Source: Chloroflexota bacterium (GTDB taxonomy: Bacteria; Chloroflexota; Dehalococcoidia; Lucifugimonadales; Lucifugimonadaceae). Taken from it: 64,000 nt of DNA. The stretch covers positions 137,211 through 201,210 of the forward strand of contig PBKW01000011.1 in NCBI GenBank assembly GCA_002721615.1, in the 5' to 3' direction. This document shows, one piece after another, positions 51,763 through 60,495 of the stretch. The translations under genes were made by a program, and so were the position numbers. The notes beneath the pieces were generated by a model that saw nothing but the letters and a program-made list of their open reading frames with translations, was not told the origin of the DNA and made no database searches. Numbering within the stretch: the first letter of the stretch is position 1; the number at the start of each line of letters is the position of its first letter.

Positions 51763-52854
51763 ATGAAAGCTGCTGTAATGTATAAACCATCATTTCCATT
51801 AGAAATTGTTGATCTGAGTATAGAAAATCCAAAGGCTGGAGAAGTTTTAGTGAAAATCGATGCTACAGGTTTATGTGCTAGTGACCATCATGTTATTGAA
51901 GGAGTTCTTCCTTATCCAACTCCTATAGTATTGGGTCATGAAGCTTCAGGAACAATAGAAAAATTGGGTCCGGGGGTTTCAAATTTAGAAGTGGGAGATA
52001 GATGTATTTTTAGTTTTATTCCTAGTTGTGGTTTTTGTTTTAACTGTAGATCTGGAATAGGTCATTTATGTACAAATCATAGAACAGATACAAATAGACA
52101 TTATGATGGCACTCTTCGTTTGAAAGATAATTCTGGTAATGAAATATATCAAATGCACAAATTAGGATCTTTTGCAGAGCAACAAGTTGTTTCAGAGCAG
52201 TCTTGTTTTAAAATCCCGGATGAAGTTCCATCAGAAGTAGGTGCATTAATGGGTTGTTGTGTAGCTACAGGAATAGGAGGAGTTATAAATATTCCTGGTG
52301 TGAAAATAGGTTCTACTATGGCTGTTTTTGGATGTGGAGGAGTGGGTTTAAACGTTATTCAGGGTGCTAAGTTATTAAATGCTACTCAAATTATTGCTGT
52401 AGATGTTCATGACCATAAGTTAGAGTTTGCTTATAAATTTGGAGCCACTCATGTTATAAACGCGAAAAATGAGGATGCAGTTGAAGCTATTCAAGAAATT
52501 TCTAAAGGTGGAGTGGATTATGCTTTTGATAGTTTTGGAAGCAGTAAAGTTATGGAACAGGTAATGGATTCGATAAAGATGGGAGGTACGGGAGTTATTG
52601 TTGGTGTAGCACCATTTGGAGAAAAAGTAGCTGTTGATATGGTAGACATGATTCGTGCTGAAAAAAAGCTTTATGCAGCTTTTTATGGATCAAAAACTCC
52701 TCATGAAACATTTAAAACAATTGTTGACTTGTATATTTCCCAAAAAATTGATGTAGATAGTATGATTCGTGAAACATATAGTTTAGATCAAATTAACGAA
52801 GGATTTAAAGCTATTGAAACTGGAGAAGATGGTAGAGGAGTAATAGTATTTTAA
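51763..52854 (+). CDS. Zinc-dependent alcohol dehydrogenase (medium-chain)
   Basis: 363 residues. The catalytic zinc ligands are Cys in ATGLCASDHH and His-Glu in LGHEASGTIEKLGPGV; the structural zinc lobe is CGFCFNCRSGIGHLC. The cofactor motif is FGCGGVGLNVIQG with VDVHDHK indicating NAD(H). This is the long-chain class III-like or benzyl alcohol type rather than sorbitol type. The gene has a perfect AGGAGGT SD and stands alone between the divergent GNAT gene and the nuo operon. Confidence 0.93.
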   Translation: MKAAVMYKPSFPLEIVDLSIENPKAGEVLVKIDATGLCASDHHVIEGVLPYPTPIVLGHEASGTIEKLGPGVSNLEVGDRCIFSFIPSCGFCFNCRSGIGHLCTNHRTDTNRHYDGTLRLKDNSGNEIYQMHKLGSFAEQQVVSEQSCFKIPDEVPSEVGALMGCCVATGIGGVINIPGVKIGSTMAVFGCGGVGLNVIQGAKLLNATQIIAVDVHDHKLEFAYKFGATHVINAKNEDAVEAIQEISKGGVDYAFDSFGSSKVMEQVMDSIKMGGTGVIVGVAPFGEKVAVDMVDMIRAEKKLYAAFYGSKTPHETFKTIVDLYISQKIDVDSMIRETYSLDQINEGFKAIETGEDGRGVIVF

Positions 52855-52880
52855 AAAGAAACATAAAATCTAAAAAATAA

Positions 52881-52909
52881 TTGTTTCTACTAGATGTTTT
52901 CCTTAAAAT
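52881..52909 (+). promoter_or_regulatory. Candidate promoter of the nuo operon
   Basis: TTGTTT (52881-52886), 17 bases and TAAAAT (52904-52909) would start transcription near 52916, 22 bases before nuoA. The -10 matches in five of six positions and the -35 only in three. Confidence 0.35.
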
Positions 52910-52937
52910 TATAGAATTAAATCAAAATTAAAATGTA

Positions 52938-53333
52938 ATGTTGAATAATTATTTTGATCAATACGGAATTATAGGTTTATTTTTAATTACGGCTACTTTA
53001 GTTCCTTTAGGAATGTTGCTTGTATCTAAATTAGCTCAATATATTAAAGTTAGGCCTCACAATCCTTCAGAAATAAAAGAAGGGATGTACGAATGTGGAA
53101 TGAGAGTTGATTCTGACAGATGGCAGGGTTATAACCTTAGATATTATTATTATGCGTTATTATTTGTGATATTTGATATTGAAACTGTTTTTCTCTTTCC
53201 ATGGGCTGTCAAGTACGGTGTTTTGAGTAAGGAATTTGGAGTAAGTGTTTTGTTAGCTATGATATTATTCTTGTTCGTAGTAACTATTGGTTACGTTTAT
53301 GCTTGGAAAAAAGGAGATCTTCAATGGAAGTAA
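52938..53333 (+). CDS. nuoA: NADH-quinone oxidoreductase subunit A
   Basis: 131 residues, three-helix membrane subunit of complex I. The signature [41 protein letters not shown] is unmistakable (Cys and Asp-Glu conserved). It is first in the operon. No SD is evident before the ATG, and a spurious ATG-TAA lies just upstream. nuoB overlaps its end by 10 nt. Confidence 0.95.
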   Translation: MLNNYFDQYGIIGLFLITATLVPLGMLLVSKLAQYIKVRPHNPSEIKEGMYECGMRVDSDRWQGYNLRYYYYALLFVIFDIETVFLFPWAVKYGVLSKEFGVSVLLAMILFLFVVTIGYVYAWKKGDLQWK

Positions 53334-53959
53334 ATAAGCCATCAGAAAATATTCTTAATAGTATACCTCTTTATCAAACAACTGATGAATTAGACAGAGA
53401 AGAGGGTATAGAAATTAACTCTATGAAAGCAACTCATCAAAGTCCTATTCCAGTTAAGGATTTATCAGAAAATGATGATATAGATAAAACAGCTTTTGTA
53501 ACATCAGTAGATTTTCTTTTAAATTGGGCAAGAAAATCATCTATATTTCCAGCTCAATTTGGATTAGCATGTTGTGCTTTTGAAATGATTGCTTCCGCCG
53601 CTTCAAGATTTGACCTAGCTCGTTTTGGAGCAGAGAGATTTTCTGCGACTCCAAGGCAAGCTGATCTGATGATAGTAGCTGGAACAGTAACTTGGAAAAT
53701 GGCTCCTGCTATTAGAACTATGTATGATCAAATGAGTGATCCCAAATGGGTTATTTCTATGGGTGTTTGCGCAACTAGTGGAGGTCCTTATTTTGAATCT
53801 TATTCTGTAGTCCCAGGAGTAAATCATATTGTCCCTGTTGATATTTATGTTCCTGGTTGTCCTCCTAGACCAGATGCTCTTTTATACGGTGTAATGCAAT
53901 TACATGAAAAAATAAAGAAATATAGTATATGGGGAGCAGCAGCTGGTCAAAATGACTAA
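53324..53959 (+). CDS. nuoB: NADH-quinone oxidoreductase subunit B
   Basis: 211 residues, carries the N2 4Fe-4S cluster of complex I. The four ligands appear as GLACCAFE (two adjacent Cys at 83-84), GVCATSGG and [15 protein letters not shown] 53324 is chosen because AAGGAG lies upstream (53311-53316); a TTG at 53303 would read through nuoA. The N-terminus has an extra polar segment of about 45 residues ([15 protein letters not shown], then acidic) before the conserved part. It overlaps nuoA and nuoC. Confidence 0.95.
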   Translation: MEVNKPSENILNSIPLYQTTDELDREEGIEINSMKATHQSPIPVKDLSENDDIDKTAFVTSVDFLLNWARKSSIFPAQFGLACCAFEMIASAASRFDLARFGAERFSATPRQADLMIVAGTVTWKMAPAIRTMYDQMSDPKWVISMGVCATSGGPYFESYSVVPGVNHIVPVDIYVPGCPPRPDALLYGVMQLHEKIKKYSIWGAAAGQND

Positions 53960-54398
53960 ATGTTTTTCAGGAGAAAAAATTTGTGAATTGATTGATGAGA
54001 TAAATCCTCAATCTGTAGTTTCCACTAATTCAGATAGTGTTCATATCCAACCTGAAAGTGCTTTAAGCGTTTTTTCTGAGTTGAAAAATAAAGAGAATTG
54101 TCAATTTAACCTTCTGAATTCTTTAACTGCTGTAGATTATATAGATCATTTTGAAATGGTTTATCATCTAACTTCTACAATCCACAATCATTCAATAGTA
54201 ATAAAAATAATTTGTGGTGAAGGAAGAAAAGAGCCAAAAGTTTCAAGTGTAGTGAATATTTGGAGAGGGGCTGATTTACAAGAAAGAGAAGTTTGGGATT
54301 TAATGGGTATAACATTTGAAAATCATCCAAATCTTAAAAGACTTTTACTTTGGGAGGAATTTCCCGGACACCCACTTAGAAAGGATTATTTGAGATGA
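53952..54398 (+). CDS. nuoC: NADH-quinone oxidoreductase subunit C
   Basis: 148 residues, peripheral-arm subunit next to NuoD. The conserved block is [47 protein letters not shown]. It is the short, unfused form. It overlaps nuoB by 8 nt and nuoD by 4 nt. Confidence 0.94.
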   Translation: MTKCFSGEKICELIDEINPQSVVSTNSDSVHIQPESALSVFSELKNKENCQFNLLNSLTAVDYIDHFEMVYHLTSTIHNHSIVIKIICGEGRKEPKVSSVVNIWRGADLQEREVWDLMGITFENHPNLKRLLLWEEFPGHPLRKDYLR

Positions 54399-55501
54399 GT
54401 TTAAGAACTGAACCAGTAACTATGAATGTAGGCCCTATTCATCCTAGTACTCATGGTGTTTTTAGAATGAGAGTAACTTTCGATGGTGAGGAAATCGTAG
54501 ATGTGGAACCAGTAATAGGATATTTACATAGAGGCTCAGAGAAATTAGCTGAAGAAAGAACTTACACTCAAGTAGTTACATTAACAGATAGGATGGATTA
54601 TGTAGCTTCTATGACAAATAATCAATCGTATATTTTATCTGTTGAAAAGTTGGCAGGAATTACTCCATCTCCTAGAGGTGTTTGGTTAAGAATGATTGCT
54701 GCTGAACTTCAAAGAATTGCTAGTCACGCTGTTGCTAATGGATTTTTAATAAATGATTTAGGTGCTTGGCATACTCCCTTGCTCTATATGTTGAGGGAAA
54801 GAGAAAAAATTCTTGAAATGTTTGAAATGCTTTGTGGTGCAAGAATTACTAATTCATATTTGAGGCCTGGAGGAGTATTTATGGATGCTCCTGATCAATT
54901 TTGGCCTGCTTTAAATAGATTTTTAGATGAAATGCCAAATAGAATTGATGATATAGAAAGACTTCTTACTACAAATGAAATCGTGTTAATAAGAACTCAA
55001 AATGTAGGAGTTTTAAAAAAAGATGAATGTCTTAATGCTTCAATTACTGGTCCTGTATTGAGAGCATCTGGTGTTGATTGGGATTTAAGAGACAAAAACC
55101 CTTATGACTATTATGATCAAATTGAATTTTCTAGACCTTTGGGAGAAATAGGGGATAATCATGATCGTTTTCTAGTAAGAATTTTTGAAATGAGAGAAAG
55201 TTTGAAAATTCTACGACAGTGTATAGAAAATATTGAGCCTGGACCTGTTAGACCTAAAGAAGTTCCATTCTTAGTTAGACCTCCTAAAGGAGATTCATAT
55301 GTTCCTATTGAAAGCCCCAAAGGAGAGTTGGGCTTTTACCTTGTTAGTGATGGAGGGATATCTCCATTTAGATGTCATGTAAGAGCTCCTTCATTGATAA
55401 ACCTGACGCTTTTGAGAGAAATGGTTTTAGGAGACAAAATAGCTGATTTATTTGTTACTTTTGGTTCTATAGATGTCAATATGGGTGAGGTAGATAGGTA
55501 A
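54395..55501 (+). CDS. nuoD: NADH-quinone oxidoreductase subunit D
   Basis: 368 residues, forms the quinone-binding pocket with NuoB. It starts with MNVGPIHPSTHGVFRM, the family N-terminus with the quinone-site His, then RGSEKLAEERTYTQ and TSN-like blocks, and ends with FGSIDVNMGEVDR. It is of standard length. It overlaps nuoH by one base (TAATG). Confidence 0.95.
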   Translation: MSLRTEPVTMNVGPIHPSTHGVFRMRVTFDGEEIVDVEPVIGYLHRGSEKLAEERTYTQVVTLTDRMDYVASMTNNQSYILSVEKLAGITPSPRGVWLRMIAAELQRIASHAVANGFLINDLGAWHTPLLYMLREREKILEMFEMLCGARITNSYLRPGGVFMDAPDQFWPALNRFLDEMPNRIDDIERLLTTNEIVLIRTQNVGVLKKDECLNASITGPVLRASGVDWDLRDKNPYDYYDQIEFSRPLGEIGDNHDRFLVRIFEMRESLKILRQCIENIEPGPVRPKEVPFLVRPPKGDSYVPIESPKGELGFYLVSDGGISPFRCHVRAPSLINLTLLREMVLGDKIADLFVTFGSIDVNMGEVDR

Positions 55502-56718
55502 TGAATACAGTTTTGGATAGCGTAGTATTTAAATTTATATATTGTATGCTTGTTTCGAGTGATGAATGCGCTAATTCATTTAAAATCATTGGGTCCGGAT
55601 TCATTAGCGAGAAATATGCAATCATTGGTTTTTTAATTACGGCGTTTTTCTTAATTTTTATAATAGTTAATGGTGCTCTTGTAGGAGTTTTAGCACTTAT
55701 ATGGGGAGAAAGAAGACTTGTTGGAAGATTCCAAGCAAGGTTAGGTCCTAATAGATGGGGGCCATGGGGAATATTTACTCCAGTAGCTGATGCTATAAAA
55801 GTAATGTTTAAAGAAGATATTTCACCTACGCTTTCTGATAAATTTGTCTTTATTCTTGCTCCAATTTTAATGGTTGTTCCAGTGCTTATGATTTTTGCGG
55901 TAATACCTTTTGGAGAAGCAACTTTTTTAACTGATTTAAATGTTGGAGTTTTGTTTGTGTTAGCAATTACTTCTACTAATACTCTTTCAGTACTTATGGC
56001 TGGTTGGGGTTCTGGTAATAGATATGGGATTATAGGTGGATTAAGAGCAGTTGCGATGCTATTGAGTTATGAGATACCTATGGCATTGGCAGCAGTAGGA
56101 GTGATTTTAATGGCTGGCTCCTTATCTATTATCCAAGTAATCGAATCCCAAGTAATTCCTTATGCTATTTTTCAACCTTTGGGATTTTTAACATTTTTAA
56201 TAGCATCAACTGCAGAATTGAATAGAAGTCCATTTGATATTACTGAAGCTGAATCAGAATTGATTGCTGGATATATGACTGAGTATAGTAGTATGAAATT
56301 CGGATTATTCTACTTAGGTGAATTTATGGCTACTATTGCTTCTTCTGCAATAATTGTATGCTTGTTCTTGGGAGGATGGAAAGGTCCAGAAATTCTTCCT
56401 TCACATTTTTGGTTTATGATTAAGTGGATTTTAATGATTTGTGTTTTCATTTGGTTTAGGGCTACATTCCCACGTTTAAGAGTAGATCAAATTATGGAAT
56501 TAGCTTGGAAAGGACTTTTTGAACTTACATTGATAAATATACTTTCTATTGCAATTTTGATGCTCATTTGGCCTGATCCGTCAATCACAGAATTGTGGAT
56601 TATGACTGGTATAAAATGGATAGTTTTCTTTGTATCTTTATGGATATTTGGAAAATTATTAGGCCCTAAGCCTTTACAAAAAAATGGTGTTGCTAGAAAG
56701 ATAGTGTTACAAAAGTAG
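55501..56718 (+). CDS. nuoH: NADH-quinone oxidoreductase subunit H
   Basis: 405 residues, about eight membrane helices, links the hydrophilic arm to the proton channels. Diagnostic parts are GERRLVGRFQARLGPNRWGPWG and ELNRSPFDITEAESELIAGYMTEYS. An N-terminal stretch of about 35 residues containing CMLVSSDECANSF precedes the first helix of the family, longer than usual. The TAATG overlap with nuoD makes translation coupling likely. Confidence 0.95.
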   Translation: MNTVLDSVVFKFIYCMLVSSDECANSFKIIGSGFISEKYAIIGFLITAFFLIFIIVNGALVGVLALIWGERRLVGRFQARLGPNRWGPWGIFTPVADAIKVMFKEDISPTLSDKFVFILAPILMVVPVLMIFAVIPFGEATFLTDLNVGVLFVLAITSTNTLSVLMAGWGSGNRYGIIGGLRAVAMLLSYEIPMALAAVGVILMAGSLSIIQVIESQVIPYAIFQPLGFLTFLIASTAELNRSPFDITEAESELIAGYMTEYSSMKFGLFYLGEFMATIASSAIIVCLFLGGWKGPEILPSHFWFMIKWILMICVFIWFRATFPRLRVDQIMELAWKGLFELTLINILSIAILMLIWPDPSITELWIMTGIKWIVFFVSLWIFGKLLGPKPLQKNGVARKIVLQK

Positions 56719-56725
56719 GTGATAT

Positions 56726-57391
56726 ATGTTTGGTTTTGGTTTAATAAAAGGATTATTCGTAACTTTGAAAAATTTAGTAGGTCCTACCTTTACTGTTCAA
56801 TATCCTAATAAAAGAGTAGGTTTAATAAAAGCTTCTAAATACTATAATAAAAATCCTTTTAGCTTATTTAAGAGCCATCCTTTAGAGGGATTTAAAGCGA
56901 TTGTAGGACAGGCTGTAATTAAAGAATTTCCTGATCAGTCTCCTAGGTTTAGAGGGCAAGAATTTAATTGGTTTGAAGATCGTTGTACAGGTTGTGCTAG
57001 TTGTGCAAAATATTGCCCTCTAGGAATAATAGAAATTGTAACTCATCCTGGAGAAAAAAATATTCAAGAAGGTACATCTTACGATATTGATGTTTTTGAT
57101 ATAGATATAGGTAGATGTATGTTTTGTGGTATTTGTGTAGAAGCTTGTCCATTTGATGCTTTACATATGGGAAGTGGATTTGAAAGAGCAATTGAGAAAA
57201 GAGAAAATTTAGTTATTTCTGTTGATGAATTAAGGTCGGCTGAAAAACGACCTAGTACTTGGTTTAGGCCTCAAATGGAGAAGTCATCATATGAACCAAG
57301 AAATGAAAAAATCGAGGATTCCCACGATGTAGGTCGTCACGAGAAACCTTCAAAAGAAGAATTGACTAAAAGGTGGGTTAACGAAAGATAA
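56726..57391 (+). CDS. nuoI: NADH-quinone oxidoreductase subunit I
   Basis: 221 residues with two 4Fe-4S ferredoxin motifs: CTGCASCAKYCP and CMFCGICVEACP, clusters N6a and N6b. The start has GGTGA at a suitable distance. The C-terminal 60 residues are polar (MEKSSYEPRNEK, HDVGRHEKPSKEEL), longer than in most NuoI. It starts 7 nt after nuoH and shares one base with nuoJ. Confidence 0.95.
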   Translation: MFGFGLIKGLFVTLKNLVGPTFTVQYPNKRVGLIKASKYYNKNPFSLFKSHPLEGFKAIVGQAVIKEFPDQSPRFRGQEFNWFEDRCTGCASCAKYCPLGIIEIVTHPGEKNIQEGTSYDIDVFDIDIGRCMFCGICVEACPFDALHMGSGFERAIEKRENLVISVDELRSAEKRPSTWFRPQMEKSSYEPRNEKIEDSHDVGRHEKPSKEELTKRWVNER

Positions 57392-57921
57392 TGGTATTTG
57401 CTGATCTTCCAACACTTGTTGATATTGTTTTCTGGATTATAGCATTATTTACAGTTTGTGGATCAGTTGCAATTATTTCAGTAAATAATGTTTTTAAATC
57501 AGCTGTTTTATTAGCTCTTACGATGGTATCTGTAGCTATTCTTTACTTTTTACTAAGTGCTGACTTTATAGGTGTTATTCAGATTTTAGTTTATGTAGGT
57601 GCGGTTTCTGTTCTTATCGCATTTGCTGTGATGCTTGTAAAAGATGTTCCAAGAAGTAATAGTGCCAATAATTTAATTAATTTATCAATCATTCCTAGCA
57701 CTATATTTTTAGTAATAATTGCATTTGCTATAGGTGCAGAAAATTGGATAACTAAAACTACTATAAATTATGAAGAACCTTTAAATGAAATCGTAGTTTC
57801 TAATGTTTCTTGGATTGGTGAGTTGTTAATAAGAGAATATTTTATTTCGTTCCAAATAGCTGGATTGATACTACTAGCTGCTTTAATTGGAGCTTTAGCA
57901 TTATTGAGAAGGGAGGGATAA
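57391..57921 (+). CDS. nuoJ: NADH-quinone oxidoreductase subunit J
   Basis: 176 residues with five membrane helices. The conserved segment is FIGVIQILVYVGAVSVLIAFAVML, including the Gly-rich helix that kinks in complex I. The ending ALLRREG is typical. The start shares one base with the nuoI stop (TAATG). Confidence 0.93.
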   Translation: MVFADLPTLVDIVFWIIALFTVCGSVAIISVNNVFKSAVLLALTMVSVAILYFLLSADFIGVIQILVYVGAVSVLIAFAVMLVKDVPRSNSANNLINLSIIPSTIFLVIIAFAIGAENWITKTTINYEEPLNEIVVSNVSWIGELLIREYFISFQIAGLILLAALIGALALLRREG

Positions 57922-57922
57922 A

Positions 57923-58264
57923 TTGAATTTAGAAACTGTTCTTATACTATCTGGAATAATATTTACAATTGGTTTATATGGATCTTTGACTAAAAAAAAT
58001 TCAATTGTAGTAGTGATGTGTTTAGAATTAATGTTTAATGCTGTAGCCATTGCAGTAATAGGATTCTCAAGATTTAGACCTCCTCAGGTACTTGTAGATT
58101 CTGATGTCTTAAGTCCATTAAATGTTTTATCTGGACATATGATGGCAGTTTTTGTTATTGCAATAGGAGCAGCAGAAGTTGCTCTAGCTTTAGCTTTGAT
58201 TATTTCAATATACAAAATTAAAGGAAATATAGAATTAACCGGATTAAATAATTTGAAGAATTAA
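57923..58264 (+). CDS. nuoK: NADH-quinone oxidoreductase subunit K
   Basis: 113 residues, three membrane helices carrying the conserved Glu in VVMCLELMFNAVAI and in AAEVALALALIISI. The TTG start has GGGAGGG upstream, inside nuoJ. It is followed after one base by the small gene at 58266. Confidence 0.94.
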   Translation: MNLETVLILSGIIFTIGLYGSLTKKNSIVVVMCLELMFNAVAIAVIGFSRFRPPQVLVDSDVLSPLNVLSGHMMAVFVIAIGAAEVALALALIISIYKIKGNIELTGLNNLKN

Positions 58265-58265
58265 T

Positions 58266-58463
58266 ATGTGGATTGATTATAAAAAAACGAAAAACTTAAT
58301 AACAGCTGAAATGTGGAAAAATCTTCTTGAAGGTGAAGGATTACCTGCAAAGATTATTCCGGAAGGAAATGATATTTTGGATTGGTCTGAATACTCTGAA
58401 TTTAGAATTTTGGTGCCTAGAGGAAGGGAACATGTTGCAGATGAAATTTTGAGGAAATTATAG
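58266..58463 (+). CDS. Small DUF2007-like protein inside the nuo operon
   Basis: 65 residues, not a complex I subunit. The sequence (N-terminal helix MWKNLLEGEGLPAKII, then FRILVPRGREHVADEILRKL) resembles the DUF2007 family of putative signal-transducing proteins, whose usual pattern is a short helix, a beta hairpin and a final helix. It lies one base after nuoK and directly abuts nuoL, so it must be translated from the nuo mRNA. Whether it binds complex I is unknown. Confidence 0.7.
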   Translation: MWIDYKKTKNLITAEMWKNLLEGEGLPAKIIPEGNDILDWSEYSEFRILVPRGREHVADEILRKL

Positions 58464-60464
58464 ATGTCAATTGAGAATATATATTGGTTGATCCTTTTAA
58501 TTCCTTTTATAGGATTTTTAATTAATGGGATCCTATTCTCTATATTTTTCAAAAATTATTCTAAAATTTCAGGTTTTGTTACTGTAACTAGTGTTTTTAT
58601 TAGCTTCGTTTTATCGATATTTTCGTTAATTAATTTTAATGATAAAGGAGTTCAACTATTAGATTCATTTGACTGGTTAATGATTGGTGATGTAGGAATA
58701 AAGACGGGATTTTTAATAGATCCTCTGACTTCTATGATGCTTATTGTTGTAACTGGCGTAAGTTTAATGATTCAAATTTATTCAATAGGTTATATGGCAT
58801 CAGACAAAGGTTACTCTAGGTACTTCTCATTTATGGCATTATTTACATTTTCAATGCTTGGACTAGTCTTGTCCAAAAATTTAATTCATCTTTTCATTTT
58901 TTGGGAATTAGTCGGTGTTTCATCATATCTATTGATAGGCTTCTGGTTTAAGAAAAATAGTGCTGTTGTTGCTGCCAAAAAAGCCTTTTTAATGACAAGG
59001 GTAGGTGACTTTGGGTTAATGGTAGGTATTTTATTTATATTTTCTAAAGGACAACAATATTTAGATATTCCTACTCTCTATAAAGGAGTATCATCTGGAG
59101 AATTTCAAGGATCAGGATTATTGATAATGTGTATTCTTTTATTTCTTGGAGCTGTAGGAAAATCTGCTCAATTTCCTCTACACTCTTGGTTACCAGATGC
59201 AATGGAAGGACCCACTCCAGTATCAGCTTTGCTTCATTCAGCAACAATGGTTACAGCAGGAGTATTTTTAATAGGTAGGCTATTCCCTCTATTTGAATCT
59301 TCTTCTGAAATAATGGTAATTATTGCAATTATTGGCGGTTTTACTGCTGTATTTGCTGCAACTATGGGAGTTGTTTCAGATGATATAAAACGTGTCTTGG
59401 CTTATTCAACTATTAGTCAGTTAGGATATATGGTTCTTGCTTTAGGATCTGGTTTTTATGCAGCTGCTTTTTTCCATTTATTTACTCACGCATGGTTTAA
59501 AGCATTATTATTTTTGTCGGCTGGATCTGTAAGTCATGCAACAGGTACTTTTAATATGAAATTTATGGGAGGATTGAGGAAGCATATGCCAATAACCTAT
59601 GTTTTAACTTTGTTAGGTGCATTAAGTTTGATAGGAATTTTTCCTTTCTCAGGTTTTTGGAGTAAAGATGAAATATTAGGACATATTTATCTTCAAAATA
59701 GTCCTATTTCTATGGTTTTATTTATTTTAGCTAGCTTAGGTGTTTTCTTAACTGCTTTGTATATGACTCGAGTGATAATGTTAACTTTTCATGGATCTTA
59801 CAAAGGAGGAATATCTTCAGAAAATTCTTCCAATTCTAAATCTGAGGATAATGATCATCCTACTGAACCACATGAAAGTCCTGGAATAATGCTTTTTCCA
59901 ATGATAATTTTAGGTTTCTTATCTGTAGTCATTGGATTCTTAGTTAATCCTCTTATAGATCTAGGATTTGTGAGTAAACATGCATTTAGTCATTTCTTAG
60001 AACATAATTTGTTCTTTGATGATCCAAAAGAATTTCATTTTGTTTTTGAGGTAGCTATCATATCCACAATATTAGCAATTTTGGGAATTGTTAGCGCAAT
60101 TCTTGTTTTTAAAGGAAAATTAAATATTAAAAATAATTTTGTTTATAAAATATTAATTAACAAATATTATTTTGATGAATTTTACGAAAATTTAATTGTG
60201 AAAAAATTTTTCTACAATAAAATTGGTTCATTATTAAGCTGGATTGATGAAAATATTGTAGATAAATCAAATGCGAAAATTTCAGATTTCACAATATATT
60301 TATCTAAAAAAATGTCCAATGTTCAAAATGGACATTTACAGTCTTACGGATTTGTATTTTTTATGGCTTTAACTGTTTTAATGATAGTATTTTTTATTTC
60401 TAATCTTAATACAGGTGATTCTTGGCTGGATCTTATAAATAAACTTAATTCAGAAATTTATTAA
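58464..60464 (+). CDS. nuoL: NADH-quinone oxidoreductase subunit L
   Basis: 666 residues, antiporter-like proton-pumping subunit. It has the family motifs FIFWELVGVSSYLLIGFWF, AQFPLHSWLPDAMEGPTPVSALLHSATMVTAG and GLRKHMPITY. The extended C-terminal part contains the long lateral helix region (ISTILAILGIVSAILVFKG through KKFFYNKIGSLLSWIDENI). The His-rich linker around residue 470 (DNDHPTEPHESPG) is seen here. The gene directly abuts the small gene before it. Confidence 0.95.
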   Translation: MSIENIYWLILLIPFIGFLINGILFSIFFKNYSKISGFVTVTSVFISFVLSIFSLINFNDKGVQLLDSFDWLMIGDVGIKTGFLIDPLTSMMLIVVTGVSLMIQIYSIGYMASDKGYSRYFSFMALFTFSMLGLVLSKNLIHLFIFWELVGVSSYLLIGFWFKKNSAVVAAKKAFLMTRVGDFGLMVGILFIFSKGQQYLDIPTLYKGVSSGEFQGSGLLIMCILLFLGAVGKSAQFPLHSWLPDAMEGPTPVSALLHSATMVTAGVFLIGRLFPLFESSSEIMVIIAIIGGFTAVFAATMGVVSDDIKRVLAYSTISQLGYMVLALGSGFYAAAFFHLFTHAWFKALLFLSAGSVSHATGTFNMKFMGGLRKHMPITYVLTLLGALSLIGIFPFSGFWSKDEILGHIYLQNSPISMVLFILASLGVFLTALYMTRVIMLTFHGSYKGGISSENSSNSKSEDNDHPTEPHESPGIMLFPMIILGFLSVVIGFLVNPLIDLGFVSKHAFSHFLEHNLFFDDPKEFHFVFEVAIISTILAILGIVSAILVFKGKLNIKNNFVYKILINKYYFDEFYENLIVKKFFYNKIGSLLSWIDENIVDKSNAKISDFTIYLSKKMSNVQNGHLQSYGFVFFMALTVLMIVFFISNLNTGDSWLDLINKLNSEIY

Positions 60465-60495
60465 TGGTAATTATTAGAAATGGAAAAGAAATAAA

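Noticed and set aside
52857-52896. AGAAACA/TGTTTCT hairpin after the alcohol dehydrogenase gene as a terminator
   Set aside because: The loop is over 20 bases, the stem only seven and no T tract follows; it lies in the probable nuo promoter.
53303-53323. Upstream TTG start for nuoB
   Set aside because: ATG 53324 has a clear AAGGAG; the TTG does not and lies inside nuoA.
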